This document shows, one piece after another, positions 45,077-54,562 of a stretch of 64,000 bases of DNA. This DNA comes from Saprospiraceae bacterium (lineage in GTDB: Bacteria > Bacteroidota > Bacteroidia > Chitinophagales > Saprospiraceae). Position 1 is the stretch's first letter; every line of letters starts with the position of its first letter. Below the pieces are notes generated by a model. The model did no database searches. It was given only the letters and a program-made list of their open reading frames with translations, and was not told the origin of the DNA. The position numbers and the translations under genes are program-made. The stretch spans positions 1 to 64,000 of the forward strand of contig JADJNF010000010.1 in the NCBI GenBank assembly GCA_016714445.1, in the 5' to 3' direction.

Positions 45077-46324
45077 TTACACTTCTATCACATTGGTGGC
45101 CGAAATTACTCTGCTGCTGTCCAGGAAGTTCCTCATCAGTCTTGCAGCATGTTCCAGTTCGTCAAGTTGTGGGAGAAATACGATCCTGAAATGTGCATGA
45201 TCCCTGTGATTGAATCCAGTACCCGGAACAATCAATACGTGTTTTTCTTCCAGCAATCGGTATGCAAAATCTTCATCACTGTTGAAATCAAATTTTTTCA
45301 AATCGATTTTAGGAAAAAGATAGAGAGCACCTTTGGGTTTTACGCAGGATATGCCAGGTATGTCGGTCATCATATAGTGTATCAGATCCCGTTGTCTGGT
45401 CAATCTGCCTTCAGGTGCGACCAGATCCTGGATACTTTGATATCCTCCCAGAGCGGTTTGAATGGCATATTGGGTAGGTACATTGGCACATAGCCGCATA
45501 CTGGCTAATAGATTGAGCCCTTCATTGATGGATTTTGCTCTGTGTATAGGACCGCTCAAAACCAACCATCCTCCTCTGAATCCCGCAGCCCGATAATTTT
45601 TGGATAATCCGCCATAGGTAAATATCAGCACATCATCACTCAAAGCCGCTACCGGATGGTGTATATTGCTGTCATACAATATTTTATCATAAATCTCATC
45701 TGAAAAAATGATCAGTTTGTGTTCCTGAGCGAGTTTTACAATAGACTTTAATACATCCTTTTCATATACAGCACCTGTGGGGTTATTGGGGTTTATCAAT
45801 ACAATACCCTTGGTTTTGGCCGTAATTTTAGATGTTATGTCATCAATATCAGGATTCCAGTCTGCTGTTTCGTCACATATATAGTGTACCGGTTTACCTC
45901 CGGAGAGCGATACCGCTGTAGTCCAAAGCGGATAGTCAGGTGACGGAATAAGTACTTCATCGCCATCATTGAGAACCGCCTGCATACTCATAAGAATAAG
46001 TTCACTTACCCCATTGCCTATAAAAATATCTTCAATGGTCACTCCTTTGACGCCCTGCTGCTGGGTATAATGCATCACAGCTTTACGAGCCGAAAAAATA
46101 CCCAAATGGTGCGAATAACCTTGAGCATTCCTAATATTTATCAGCATATCATGGATGATCTCATCGGGAACATCGAATCCAAAAGGGGCCGGATTACCAA
46201 TATTGAGATTGATTATCTTTTGCCCCATGGCCTCAAGTTGCTGCGCTATATCAAAGATAGGGCCACGGATGGCGTAACTCAGATTATTGAGTCGGTTACT
46301 TTTGATGAAAGGAGATTCGGGCAT
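45077..46324 (-). CDS. alaA: Alanine-type PLP-dependent aminotransferase
   Basis: 415 residues from the ATG at 46324; the longer start at 46345 lies within a -7 element and adds no family sequence. RGPIFDIAQQLEAMGQKIINLNIGNPAPFGFD is the AlaA-type N-terminus, and the PLP lysine is in GGLSKNYRAAGFRGGW. Catalyses glutamate-pyruvate transamination. Transcribed alone. Confidence 0.9.
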   Translation of the reverse strand: MPESPFIKSNRLNNLSYAIRGPIFDIAQQLEAMGQKIINLNIGNPAPFGFDVPDEIIHDMLINIRNAQGYSHHLGIFSARKAVMHYTQQQGVKGVTIEDIFIGNGVSELILMSMQAVLNDGDEVLIPSPDYPLWTTAVSLSGGKPVHYICDETADWNPDIDDITSKITAKTKGIVLINPNNPTGAVYEKDVLKSIVKLAQEHKLIIFSDEIYDKILYDSNIHHPVAALSDDVLIFTYGGLSKNYRAAGFRGGWLVLSGPIHRAKSINEGLNLLASMRLCANVPTQYAIQTALGGYQSIQDLVAPEGRLTRQRDLIHYMMTDIPGISCVKPKGALYLFPKIDLKKFDFNSDEDFAYRLLEEKHVLIVPGTGFNHRDHAHFRIVFLPQLDELEHAARLMRNFLDSSRVISATNVIEV

Positions 46325-46342
46325 GATGTTTAATATTTGTGA

Positions 46343-46350
46343 CAAAGGTA
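46343..46350 (-). promoter_or_regulatory. Bacteroidota -7 element of the aminotransferase gene
   Basis: TACCTTTG on the minus strand; the predicted transcript start near 46336 favours the ATG at 46324. Confidence 0.55.
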
Positions 46351-46406
46351 ATACTAATTACTTTTTCAAATATCATTCCACATCAACGATTCACTCCAAA
46401 TAACTA

Positions 46407-46414
46407 TATATTTG
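46407..46414 (+). promoter_or_regulatory. Bacteroidota -7 element of the HAD gene
   Basis: TATATTTG, 21 bases upstream of the ATG at 46435; divergent from the promoter at 46343. Confidence 0.5.
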
Positions 46415-46434
46415 CCGGTAATAATACATGATCT

Positions 46435-47157
46435 ATGCAATTGAAAAATAAAAAAGTGCTCACTTTTGATTGTTACGGAACTTTGATTGATTGGGAGAAA
46501 GGCATTATTGATGCACTGCAACCTATCCTGATGGCCAATGGGGTTAAAATATCTGATGATGAAATCTTAATTCATTTTGGTCGTACCGAACATGTGATTC
46601 AATCAGAAAGTCCTGAAATGCTGTATAGTCAGGTGCTGGAAGAAGTGGTATATAAATTTGGTGAAAAATATGGATTTAATCCAACCAAATCCCAAGCTGA
46701 ATCTTTTGGTATATCGATTAAAAATTGGAAACCATTTCCAGACACGGTCGCCGGATTACAAAAATTGGCACGGTTCTTCAAAATCATCATTGTCTCCAAC
46801 ATTGACAATACATCTATAGCCGCTACTGTGCCACATCTGGGCATCGATTTTTACAAAATATTTACTGCACAGGAGATGGGAGCCTATAAACCTGATGAAA
46901 AAGTATTCAGCTTTGTTTTTGAAAAATTGTCCAACGAAGGAATACAAAAAAATGACATTCTTCATGTAGCTGAAAGTGTTTTTCATGACCATGTACCGGC
47001 AAAAAAATTAAACCTGGACAGTGTTTGGATCCATAGAAAATCTGATAAAAAGACAGCTGGTGCAACCCCAAATGTTGATAAGGCTTATATCCCTGATTTT
47101 CAGTTTAATACTTTGCTGGATTTTGCCGTGTGGGTAGAACAAAATATGATTGGATAA
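46435..47157 (+). CDS. HAD-superfamily hydrolase (haloacid dehalogenase type II-like)
   Basis: 240 residues. Motif I LTFDCYGTLIDWE with the nucleophile Asp, motif II VSNIDN, motif III around KPDEKVFSF, motif IV VAESVFHDHVPAKKLN. Best fit is the L-2-haloacid dehalogenase type; a phosphatase cannot be excluded. Divergent from the aminotransferase gene. Confidence 0.85.
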   Translation: MQLKNKKVLTFDCYGTLIDWEKGIIDALQPILMANGVKISDDEILIHFGRTEHVIQSESPEMLYSQVLEEVVYKFGEKYGFNPTKSQAESFGISIKNWKPFPDTVAGLQKLARFFKIIIVSNIDNTSIAATVPHLGIDFYKIFTAQEMGAYKPDEKVFSFVFEKLSNEGIQKNDILHVAESVFHDHVPAKKLNLDSVWIHRKSDKKTAGATPNVDKAYIPDFQFNTLLDFAVWVEQNMIG

Positions 47158-47253
47158 TTGAAAACTGTAGTTGCTTTTCATTTTTACGATCAAAGTCTAT
47201 AAAAATACTATTCAAAAAATAAGGTCTTTAAATAACAAAACAGGACATCCCGA

Positions 47254-47823
47254 TCACTTTTTTACTTTATCGGGATTATCTTTTACAAAAGACGCCCAAC
47301 CCGAATGTTTTTTGAGACCTCCGGAAATGCCACCGGATTGATTAAAATGAGTAACTGCTACACCCAATGCATCCGTTGCGTCCAGATGTTTTGATGTTAT
47401 TTTTATTTTCAGGATATTTCCAAGCATGGCAGCCACCTGCTCTTTGGAAGCATTTCCATTGCCCGTGATCGACTGTTTGATCTTTTTGGGAGCATACTCC
47501 TGGATGTCCAGTCCCATGGTCATAGCTGCAGCCATAGCTACACCTTGTGCCCTTCCCAATTTCAGCATAGATTGAACATTTTTACCATAAAAGGGAGCCT
47601 CGATAGCCAATTGGCTCGGGAGATAAGATTCAATGATTTCCTGAAGCTGCAGAAATATTTCTTTCAGTTTTTCGTGGTGATCTTCATACTTTTCAAGATG
47701 AAATACACCAAAACTTAACACTTTAAGCTGTTTTCCCGCCACTTCCAATACAGCATAACCAAGTATGTTTGTCCCCGGGTCTACGCCCAGAATTTTATAC
47801 GTATCTTTATCCTTTGAAATCAA
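47254..47823 (-). CDS. ruvC: Crossover junction endodeoxyribonuclease RuvC
   Basis: 189 residues from a TTG start at 47823 (no ATG fits). Acidic catalytic residues in ILGVDPGTNILGY, LAIEAPFYGKN and SKHLDATDALGVA; QAPKKIK-type EYAPKKIKQSITGNGNASKEQV block. Cuts Holliday junctions with RuvAB. ruvA/ruvB are not in the window. Confidence 0.95.
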   Translation of the reverse strand: MISKDKDTYKILGVDPGTNILGYAVLEVAGKQLKVLSFGVFHLEKYEDHHEKLKEIFLQLQEIIESYLPSQLAIEAPFYGKNVQSMLKLGRAQGVAMAAAMTMGLDIQEYAPKKIKQSITGNGNASKEQVAAMLGNILKIKITSKHLDATDALGVAVTHFNQSGGISGGLKKHSGWASFVKDNPDKVKK

Positions 47824-47929
47824 AGTTCAATGTAATTATATCTGCAAAGATGCTTCTTTTCTCAATATTAGTGTAATACGTACTATAGATTTTTATCATA
47901 TATTTTTTTAGGCTAAACTAAATTTATTT

Positions 47930-47937
47930 TATATTTG
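47930..47937 (+). promoter_or_regulatory. Bacteroidota -7 element of the DtxR-type gene
   Basis: TATATTTG, 17 bases upstream of the ATG at 47955. Confidence 0.5.
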
Positions 47938-47954
47938 CATTTAAAATATTAATC

Positions 47955-48617
47955 ATGAGCCTTTCTCCCACAGAAGAAAATTATCTTAAAGCTATATTTA
48001 AGATTGCTGAAAAAGAAAAAAAGGCCGTAGGTACAAACTCCATCGCCAAACAAATGGACACTGCACCAGCATCTGTTACGGACATGATAAAAAAACTGGC
48101 GGATAAGGATCTGATCAATTATGAAAAATACAAGGGTGTATCATTGACTCCGGCAGGCAATAAAGCAGCCACCAATCTGATTAGAAAACACAGATTGTGG
48201 GAAGTATTTTTAGTAAATAAATTGCGTTTCGCCTGGCATCAGGTGCATGACATTGCTGAAGAACTGGAACATATCATGTCAGATGAACTTATACTTAGGC
48301 TGGATGCTTTTCTGGATTATCCAAAATTTGACCCGCATGGTGATCCCATACCTAATGCTGAAGGCAAATTTACATTGAGAACACAGATGAGCCTATCTGA
48401 TATGACGCTGCTGCAAAGTGGAGTGGTATTAGGAGTAAAAGAACATCAGACTGAGTTTCTGAAACATCTGACCAAATTGAACATTAAGCTTGGATCAGAA
48501 ATCAAAATTCTGGAAATCACCGATTTTGACCTTTCCATGCGTATTCACATTGATAACAAGTATGAGGAAGTCATAAGTAAAACGATCAGTCAGAATTTAC
48601 TGATGAAAAGAAACTGA
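47955..48617 (+). CDS. DtxR/MntR-family metal-dependent repressor
   Basis: 220 residues: winged helix (~1-62, SLSPTEENYLKAIFKI, APASVTDMIKKLADK), dimerisation domain with HRLWEVFLVNKL and HDIAEELEHIMSDEL, and a C-terminal FeoA/SH3-like domain (~150-220). Uses Fe2+ or Mn2+ as co-repressor. No metal transporter is adjacent, so targets lie elsewhere. Convergent with the DUF1501 gene, three bases apart. Confidence 0.92.
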   Translation: MSLSPTEENYLKAIFKIAEKEKKAVGTNSIAKQMDTAPASVTDMIKKLADKDLINYEKYKGVSLTPAGNKAATNLIRKHRLWEVFLVNKLRFAWHQVHDIAEELEHIMSDELILRLDAFLDYPKFDPHGDPIPNAEGKFTLRTQMSLSDMTLLQSGVVLGVKEHQTEFLKHLTKLNIKLGSEIKILEITDFDLSMRIHIDNKYEEVISKTISQNLLMKRN

Positions 48618-48620
48618 TTT

Positions 48621-50048
48621 CTAACCAAAATTTAAAAAGCCGACCGGGTTGGAATTTGACATGGGGTCATAAAAATATCCGATATTGGGAAATAAAGTAG
48701 CGATATCCGATGCCGGCACACCATACCACAGTGCCAATTCAGCAAAATATTCATCTGCTGATGTAGTAGGTATCAGAGATCCGCCGCCTATTTCCAATGG
48801 ATTGGAATTGCCGAGCACCAATGAAGGAAAATTACCAAAAATTCTTCTTCCGTTTACAGCACCTCCCATTACAAATACATTACCTCCCCAGGCATGGTCG
48901 GTTCCGTTTCCATTGGAAGTCAATGTTCGGGAGAACTCCGACAAACTAAAGGTAGTCACCTTGTCTGCTATTCCCATCTGCTCCATGGCAGCATTGAACT
49001 GGTAAAGTGCATTATCTAATTCAGTAAGCATAGCCGCCTGATTATCGAGTAATTCATCATGATGATCCCATCCGCCATATTCTACAAAAAATATCTGTCT
49101 GCTCATCTGCAACTGTTCCCTTCCGGAAATGGTTTTAGCTATCATCTCAAAACTTTTTGATAAATCGCTATTCTGAGTAAAAGGAACATTGAATATTGGA
49201 GCACTGTCAATTGCAGCGGAAAGTATTTCATTGCCATCAATGGCAGATTTGATCGTTTTTCGATATGTATTTTTAAACACGTTCTGATACACAGGATTTA
49301 CCAATCCATCAATGGCAACCCTTTTCAACTGGTTAAAAGCCCAATTCTGGTTATTATAGTCATATATCCCGATACTTCCTTCTTCCGGGTGCAAAGAGTA
49401 TTCCACGGAATTTTCGCCTGTTTGAAATACATTGCTTCCGGACAAGGAAATATTCATAGAAATGGTTTGATTTTGATTGGCACTGATCATCAGGTCTGCC
49501 ATTTTGCCACCCCAACCCTGTCCTACACGCATATTAGGTACGCCAGTCTGCCAATGCATGACCTGATCAGCATGCGAATACAATCCCAACGGAATCGGAA
49601 CTGACCCTTCATAAAACTGCTGTCTGGTGATAGGTCTTACCAGTGTACCGACATTAGAAACAAATGCCAGTTTATTTGCTTCAAACATGGCCTGCATGCG
49701 TACCATTGATGGATGGAGCCCATACTGATTCCCGTCTGAAACCAAAGGATTAATTGCCTTGAGATAATCTTGTGGTAAAGCCACAGTTGATCTTGTTTCG
49801 GCATATTGATTATAAGCGGCTGTATTTCTTGGCACCAGCATATTGAAGGAATCTATCCCTCCGGCATTTAATAAACAAACCAATGCTTTGTAATCACCGG
49901 GCATAGCACCGATGGAAGAGTTAAATGATGCAGCAGCATTCAGCGTTTTCAAATTGAATAAGGTAGAAAAAACTGTGGTAGCACCTATGGCTGCACAACT
50001 TGCCTGACCTAAAAAATTTCTTCTTGACACTTTATGGTTATGTCCCAT
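48621..50048 (-). CDS. DUF1501 family secreted protein (Tat signal)
   Basis: 475 residues. Twin-arginine signal KVSRRNFLGQASCAAIGA, then the DUF1501 fold (sulfatase-like: GDYKALVCLLNAGGIDSFNML, VEYGGWDHHDELLDNQ, SEFSRTLTSNGNGTDHAWGG with conserved Asp, His and Asn). Members are found next to DUF1800 genes and are thought to act on the outside of the cytoplasmic membrane; activity not known. 26 bases after the DUF1800 gene, so in one operon with it. Confidence 0.9.
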   Translation of the reverse strand: MGHNHKVSRRNFLGQASCAAIGATTVFSTLFNLKTLNAAASFNSSIGAMPGDYKALVCLLNAGGIDSFNMLVPRNTAAYNQYAETRSTVALPQDYLKAINPLVSDGNQYGLHPSMVRMQAMFEANKLAFVSNVGTLVRPITRQQFYEGSVPIPLGLYSHADQVMHWQTGVPNMRVGQGWGGKMADLMISANQNQTISMNISLSGSNVFQTGENSVEYSLHPEEGSIGIYDYNNQNWAFNQLKRVAIDGLVNPVYQNVFKNTYRKTIKSAIDGNEILSAAIDSAPIFNVPFTQNSDLSKSFEMIAKTISGREQLQMSRQIFFVEYGGWDHHDELLDNQAAMLTELDNALYQFNAAMEQMGIADKVTTFSLSEFSRTLTSNGNGTDHAWGGNVFVMGGAVNGRRIFGNFPSLVLGNSNPLEIGGGSLIPTTSADEYFAELALWYGVPASDIATLFPNIGYFYDPMSNSNPVGFLNFG

Positions 50049-50074
50049 GTATTTTTTTATTTATTAACATCAAG

Positions 50075-51940
50075 TTATTTTACACAATTGTAATCCGGAG
50101 AGATCATGACCAAATAGATGGCCAATCTTGTTCTGTATTTTAAGCCATTGTCCCAGCCCCAGTTCATTGGGTTTAATGCCGTCCTTAATATCTGTCTTGT
50201 TTCATCCGATAGCTGACCATGGGTCAACAGTAGATCCAACTCATTTATCAGCGATTCAGTATCGGAATTAATATTTTCGAAATATGAAAGTTGCAGGTAT
50301 GCATTATCAGGATCTTCAGGCCACGAGCCTTCCCAACTATACATCAATCCATCCCAAATGGTCCAGCCATGTACTTCATTTATATACCCAATGGAAGACG
50401 CTGTATTGTGCAACTTAAATTCAGGAGCTACTAAATCCGCTCCTGATATATCTCCAATCGGCTGAAAATCAGGCAAATAAAAATTAAAAACGGTAGGTGA
50501 AGCCATCACATGCTGACGGGTGCTATTTAAAAAGTTATACCCATTGTTCCAATATCTACCCTTATCTGTAGTCGTAGGGATTGCTTTGGCTAAATGGGTG
50601 TACCTCAAAAATGGTTCTCTGAGTTTACCCGCAGACTCAGCCAGATAACCTTGAGCTGACCTGGCTTCCTCATCCAGTAAGATGGCTTTGATCACAGCCT
50701 TCATATCGCCACGTACACCCTGACCATTATTGGCAAATTTAGCTGCAACTCTCCCAACATATGCAGGCGATGGATTGGATTTGACCAATCTCTGGATCAA
50801 ACGGTAAGATATAAAAGGGGCAGTATTGGGATGATTAAATAACCAGTTAACTGCTGCATTTATTTCACCCATACCATTATTTGGTAAATGAATGATGGTA
50901 CCATCAGGCATGGTTTTGGGTCCCGGTTCATGAAAGTCGTTTGACATGATCATTGGGGCAGTTTTATCCAATACATACATACTGTTTCCAAATTCCGGAC
51001 CGGAAGGCCACCAGCAACAAGTCATGGATAATGTATCACAAAATGCCGGACTATTATTACTATCATAACAAATACATGGTGGCGGTAAAGGTATGTCCGG
51101 ACACGGCAGCACAACTCCACCATGCAGTCCGGTAAATATTTTTGCCATTTCTTTGATATCATCATTATCATAGGTTGGAATAGGATTGCCATTGCCATCC
51201 AAAACCCTCGTTCCGTTCTGATTGAGTTGGTACAATCCGATGGTAAAGAGCTGCATGATTTCTCTGGCATAATTTTCGTCAGGCCTGATGTTGTTTTCCA
51301 GATCAGTTTTTGGATTATTGAGATGACTGAGATAATATCCCATAGCCGGGTGTTTGGTCACTTGCAGCAAAATATCTTTGTAGTTTCCAAATGCATTATT
51401 GATAAAAATATCGTAATAAGAAGACAAACATTCTCCCCAGTCCCTGAGATCAGAATTAATAGACGTAACCAAAACCTGACTGAGTCCATAGGCCACTTTT
51501 TGTCTCAACAAATCCTGATTGGTCATATTTACCTGCCACCAGGCATAATTAAAATGAAGGGCATAAGGTCCAAAAGCTTCCGGGTCCAGCGCCTCTATTT
51601 GGGACCATATACTATTCATCGTAGGTAAAATATTGTTAGGTGCCTTGGTAAACTGATCATCTATCCACGGTTCAAAACCCATATTTAATGCCGAATTAAT
51701 GGCTGAAGAATTGGCTCCTAAAGTAGCTTGTCCCAAAAATCTGGAAGCAGCCATTAGATTGTCATTCATTCCGGAACCATCCATTGTTTTTTGTGCTGTA
51801 GATGCGCCTGAGCTACTACTGGCTGTAATAGTAATGCCTTTATTGTGACCGCCGCCGATATAATCCATGTAGGGTTGAGCCAGCAAATTGCCTGCGATCA
51901 AACAGTAAAAAAGTATGGATACATTTATTTTAAACTTCAT
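50075..51940 (-). CDS. DUF1800 family secreted protein
   Basis: 621 residues. Signal peptide (~1-21), then the DUF1800 helical domain: ASRFLGQATLGANSSAINSALNMG start, LLRQKVAYGLSQVLV, NYAREIMQLFTIGLYQLN, KIFTGLHGG, HHP-like FNHPNTAPFISYRLIQRLV and LREPFLRYTHLAKA. A Cys-rich insert (PCICYDSNNSPAFC..CCWW) occurs in the middle. Paired with DUF1501 in Bacteroidota and Planctomycetota; the pair may process exported polymers (inference). Confidence 0.9.
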   Translation of the reverse strand: MKFKINVSILFYCLIAGNLLAQPYMDYIGGGHNKGITITASSSSGASTAQKTMDGSGMNDNLMAASRFLGQATLGANSSAINSALNMGFEPWIDDQFTKAPNNILPTMNSIWSQIEALDPEAFGPYALHFNYAWWQVNMTNQDLLRQKVAYGLSQVLVTSINSDLRDWGECLSSYYDIFINNAFGNYKDILLQVTKHPAMGYYLSHLNNPKTDLENNIRPDENYAREIMQLFTIGLYQLNQNGTRVLDGNGNPIPTYDNDDIKEMAKIFTGLHGGVVLPCPDIPLPPPCICYDSNNSPAFCDTLSMTCCWWPSGPEFGNSMYVLDKTAPMIMSNDFHEPGPKTMPDGTIIHLPNNGMGEINAAVNWLFNHPNTAPFISYRLIQRLVKSNPSPAYVGRVAAKFANNGQGVRGDMKAVIKAILLDEEARSAQGYLAESAGKLREPFLRYTHLAKAIPTTTDKGRYWNNGYNFLNSTRQHVMASPTVFNFYLPDFQPIGDISGADLVAPEFKLHNTASSIGYINEVHGWTIWDGLMYSWEGSWPEDPDNAYLQLSYFENINSDTESLINELDLLLTHGQLSDETRQILRTALNPMNWGWDNGLKYRTRLAIYLVMISPDYNCVK

Positions 51941-51969
51941 ATTTTTGCATTTTGGATAGCTAAAAGGTA

Positions 51970-52772
51970 TTATCTTACAATTTCCAGTTTGATGGATTTA
52001 CTGGCTTCATTCTGAGTCACCTGCAATATGTAAAGGCCTGATGGCAAATCAGATCCCGAAATATTAATATTCTCATAATTTTCGCGAATAGTATAGTTCA
52101 GATTCTTATAACTTTTCCGGTTATATCCAGAATATTGATATCGACCTCACCTGCCGGAAAATTCTGCAGCGTAAGAGCAGTCAAGTCTGTGAATGGATTT
52201 GGATAAACACTTATGATTGCATCTGCCAATGGATCTGATGTCGTAGTAGTGGTTATTGCCGTTGATTTTATTTTCAACTCACCTAAACCGTAACAACTTC
52301 CTCCATGATTGGATGTAGCAGTAATCAGCACATATCGGGCAGTTTTTCCACTGAAATCCGGTCCGAAAACACCTTCATAAAAAGAAGACCCCGTTGCTTT
52401 AGGAATGGTAAATCTGCTATGCTCCTTCCATGTGACTCCATCAGTGGACAAATCGATCAGAATATCTTTCATTCCATCTTCCAGTTTCCCTGGCAAAGGT
52501 TGCAAACTCCAGCTTCCATTATTATCACTGTTAACTCTCGCCGGAGTATTAAAATTCCAAATTTTTGATGTAGTCAAAGCATAGGTATCTCCAAGATTAT
52601 ACATGATCCAATGACTGTTGCCTCTCAGAGGATTTGGATTGGCAGATGTCTGGCAGGATAACCAACCATCTGAAAGATTTGTACTGTGTCTATCCGGATA
52701 TGCCTGCGAAAATAACGCTGATATATACAATATAGTGAAACAAATGACTAAACTCTTTCGTCTGAAACTCAT
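51970..52772 (-). CDS. Discoidin-like secreted protein with T9SS sorting domain (frameshifted)
   Basis: Signal peptide, an F5/8 type C-like beta-sandwich (~25-170, WLSCQTSANPNPLRGNSHWI, ILIDLSTDGVTWKEHSRF, FSGKTARYVLITATS), and a sorting domain (ISVYPNPFTDLTALTLQNFP, VDINILDITGKVI). The frame stops at 52098. Adding one A near 52105 restores the missing end (KNLNYTIRENYENINISG, SGLYILQVTQ, SIKLEIVR) and a stop at 51970, exactly the strands a T9SS domain requires. Probably first gene of the DUF1800/DUF1501 unit. Likely a carbohydrate- or surface-binding partner. Confidence 0.7.
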
Positions 52773-52865
52773 TACTATCTCTTTATGGTAAAATATAAAA
52801 ATACAACGAAAGCATTTGAATATTCCCTACCATAAGTGAATTAATTTTATCTTACGATCTCAAAA

Positions 52866-53024
52866 TTAGAGTATGTTTAAATTATTATTGATTTAAAATC
52901 ATTATCTTATGAACCTATCTTCAAAATAATCGCATCGTTTAGTTCACCAAACTCATTACTTTTTTTATTGTCAGAACCATAACCTATTGATTAGCAACTA
53001 AGAAATTTTTTAAACATACTCTTA
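52866..53024. mobile_element. MITE-like element
   Basis: A 153-bp AT-rich non-coding segment (52869-53021) bounded by 13-bp perfect inverted repeats GAGTATGTTTAAA / TTTAAACATACTC and flanked by a TTA direct repeat (52866-52868, 53022-53024). TTA-type duplications are typical of part of the IS5 family. No transposase inside. Confidence 0.6.
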
Positions 53025-53071
53025 AAACTATTCATTGTTTTGTTGAAATTTAAATTTAAAATAATTATTGC

Positions 53072-54364
53072 GTGAAACATTTTATTACTTTAGTTATCGC
53101 TGGTTTAATACTCTTTTCTTCCTGGCAAACCATAGGCTTATTATCATCATACAGCACCCTGAAATCTGCCAAAGAAGACCTTGCTGAAATCAATAAAATC
53201 AATTATGGACTTTTTGATATCACCATCTGGAAAGAAGAAGCGCTCAAAGTTTTTGAAAACAGAATAGGTCAGTTTGAAATATCACCTAAAGCCTACGATC
53301 AGGTCATCGTTGAGTTAGAAAAATATCTTCGCAGCATCAACAAGGACTACATCGAAAGTGGTAAAATATTTGAAAAAATATTTGAAGATGCAGAAAAAAA
53401 TGAAAAAATCAACAAGATTTTTCTGAAACTCATCAAAGAAAATACAAAACCCCAGCTTAAATTACTAAATATCCCTCAGTACATCCCGGGCATGGCGATA
53501 AAACTTGCCAATGAATTAAAAAAGCAGGAACCTCAGCTCAGAGACATTATGCGGGAGGAGTTAAAAAAGATATTGAAGAATGATGAAAATTCTAATTTTT
53601 CAGACCCGCGGTTATCGATTTACCAAAAATATGGTGCCACTGATATCGCGACTACCAATCAAAAATTATCCGCCTTCATTACATCCGAACAAATGGTGAC
53701 GGACCGCCTCGTGAAGGTGGTATACGGGTGTTTATTATCTGCATTCCTGATGGCCTGGCTTTTGTCCGGTTATTTGGGTATAGTTACTTCCGTTACTATC
53801 ATGACTATTGTCTCCATTATTCTGCTCGTCATCGGGGTAAATCTACCCATGATAGATATAGAAGCCATACTCAATTCATTTACTATCAATGTATTGGGTA
53901 CCGATATTGGGTTTGATCGCCAGTATATGTATTACCAAAGCAAATCCATACTGGATGTCACCGATACTTTGATCAGGGGAAAAGGTCTTGATCTTAAGCT
54001 GGTAGGTATCATGGTTTTATGCTTCAGCGTTATTTTTCCATTTATAAAACTGATACTATCCGGGCTATATCTATACAGCAGCAGAATCAGGGAAAATAAA
54101 ATCGTTCAGAATATCATTTTCTATTTGGGCAAATGGAGTATGGCAGATGTATTTGTAGTTGCGCTGTTTATGGCTTACATAGGGTTTTATGGCATTATAT
54201 CATCGCAGCTCGACTCCATAGCTCATAATAAGGGAGGTTTTGCGGTGGAAACCATTAATAATTCGCAATTATCGCCTGGTGCTTTATTTTTTACCACGTA
54301 TTGTATTATGTCAATCATTCTGGGTATTCTGGTAAATAAAAAAACTGAAGTTAATTCTCTTTGA
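53072..54364 (+). CDS. PqiA-like membrane protein with large extracytoplasmic insert
   Basis: 430 residues from a GTG start at 53072. An N-terminal membrane helix, a ~190-residue helical insert rich in Lys/Glu (~25-215), then four helices with the PqiA pattern (VFPFIKLILSGLYLYS, FYLGKWSMADVFVVALFMAYIGF). PqiA proteins work with MCE-type PqiB in lipid transfer between membranes; no mce gene is adjacent. The insert between helices is unusual for PqiA, but seen in Bacteroidota forms. Confidence 0.75.
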   Translation: MKHFITLVIAGLILFSSWQTIGLLSSYSTLKSAKEDLAEINKINYGLFDITIWKEEALKVFENRIGQFEISPKAYDQVIVELEKYLRSINKDYIESGKIFEKIFEDAEKNEKINKIFLKLIKENTKPQLKLLNIPQYIPGMAIKLANELKKQEPQLRDIMREELKKILKNDENSNFSDPRLSIYQKYGATDIATTNQKLSAFITSEQMVTDRLVKVVYGCLLSAFLMAWLLSGYLGIVTSVTIMTIVSIILLVIGVNLPMIDIEAILNSFTINVLGTDIGFDRQYMYYQSKSILDVTDTLIRGKGLDLKLVGIMVLCFSVIFPFIKLILSGLYLYSSRIRENKIVQNIIFYLGKWSMADVFVVALFMAYIGFYGIISSQLDSIAHNKGGFAVETINNSQLSPGALFFTTYCIMSIILGILVNKKTEVNSL

Positions 54365-54395
54365 TATTTTCGAGAAGGATAACATTTAGTGGACA

Positions 54396-54470
54396 TCAGA
54401 ATGGTCTTGTGATCTGTGATTTTTGATCTTGTGATCTTTGATCAGGGATCTTGTGATTGTTGATCGGGTG
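54396..54470. repeat. Degenerate GATCTTGTGATC repeat
   Basis: GATCTTGTGATC, GATCTTTGATC, GATCTTGTGATT and similar variants follow one another about five times between convergent genes. Confidence 0.5.
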
Positions 54471-54533
54471 ACTTCTATACTGCATCGAAGTTAGATAAAC
54501 GACGACTTGATTAGAGACTTTTCTTATTTCTGC

Positions 54534-54554
54534 CAGATGACTTGAAGTCATCTG
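54534..54554. repeat. Perfect inverted repeat between convergent genes
   Basis: CAGATGACTT and its complement separated by one base, just past the end of the histidine kinase gene. No T run follows, so a terminator role is only possible. Confidence 0.5.
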
Positions 54555-54562
54555 ATTTGGAA

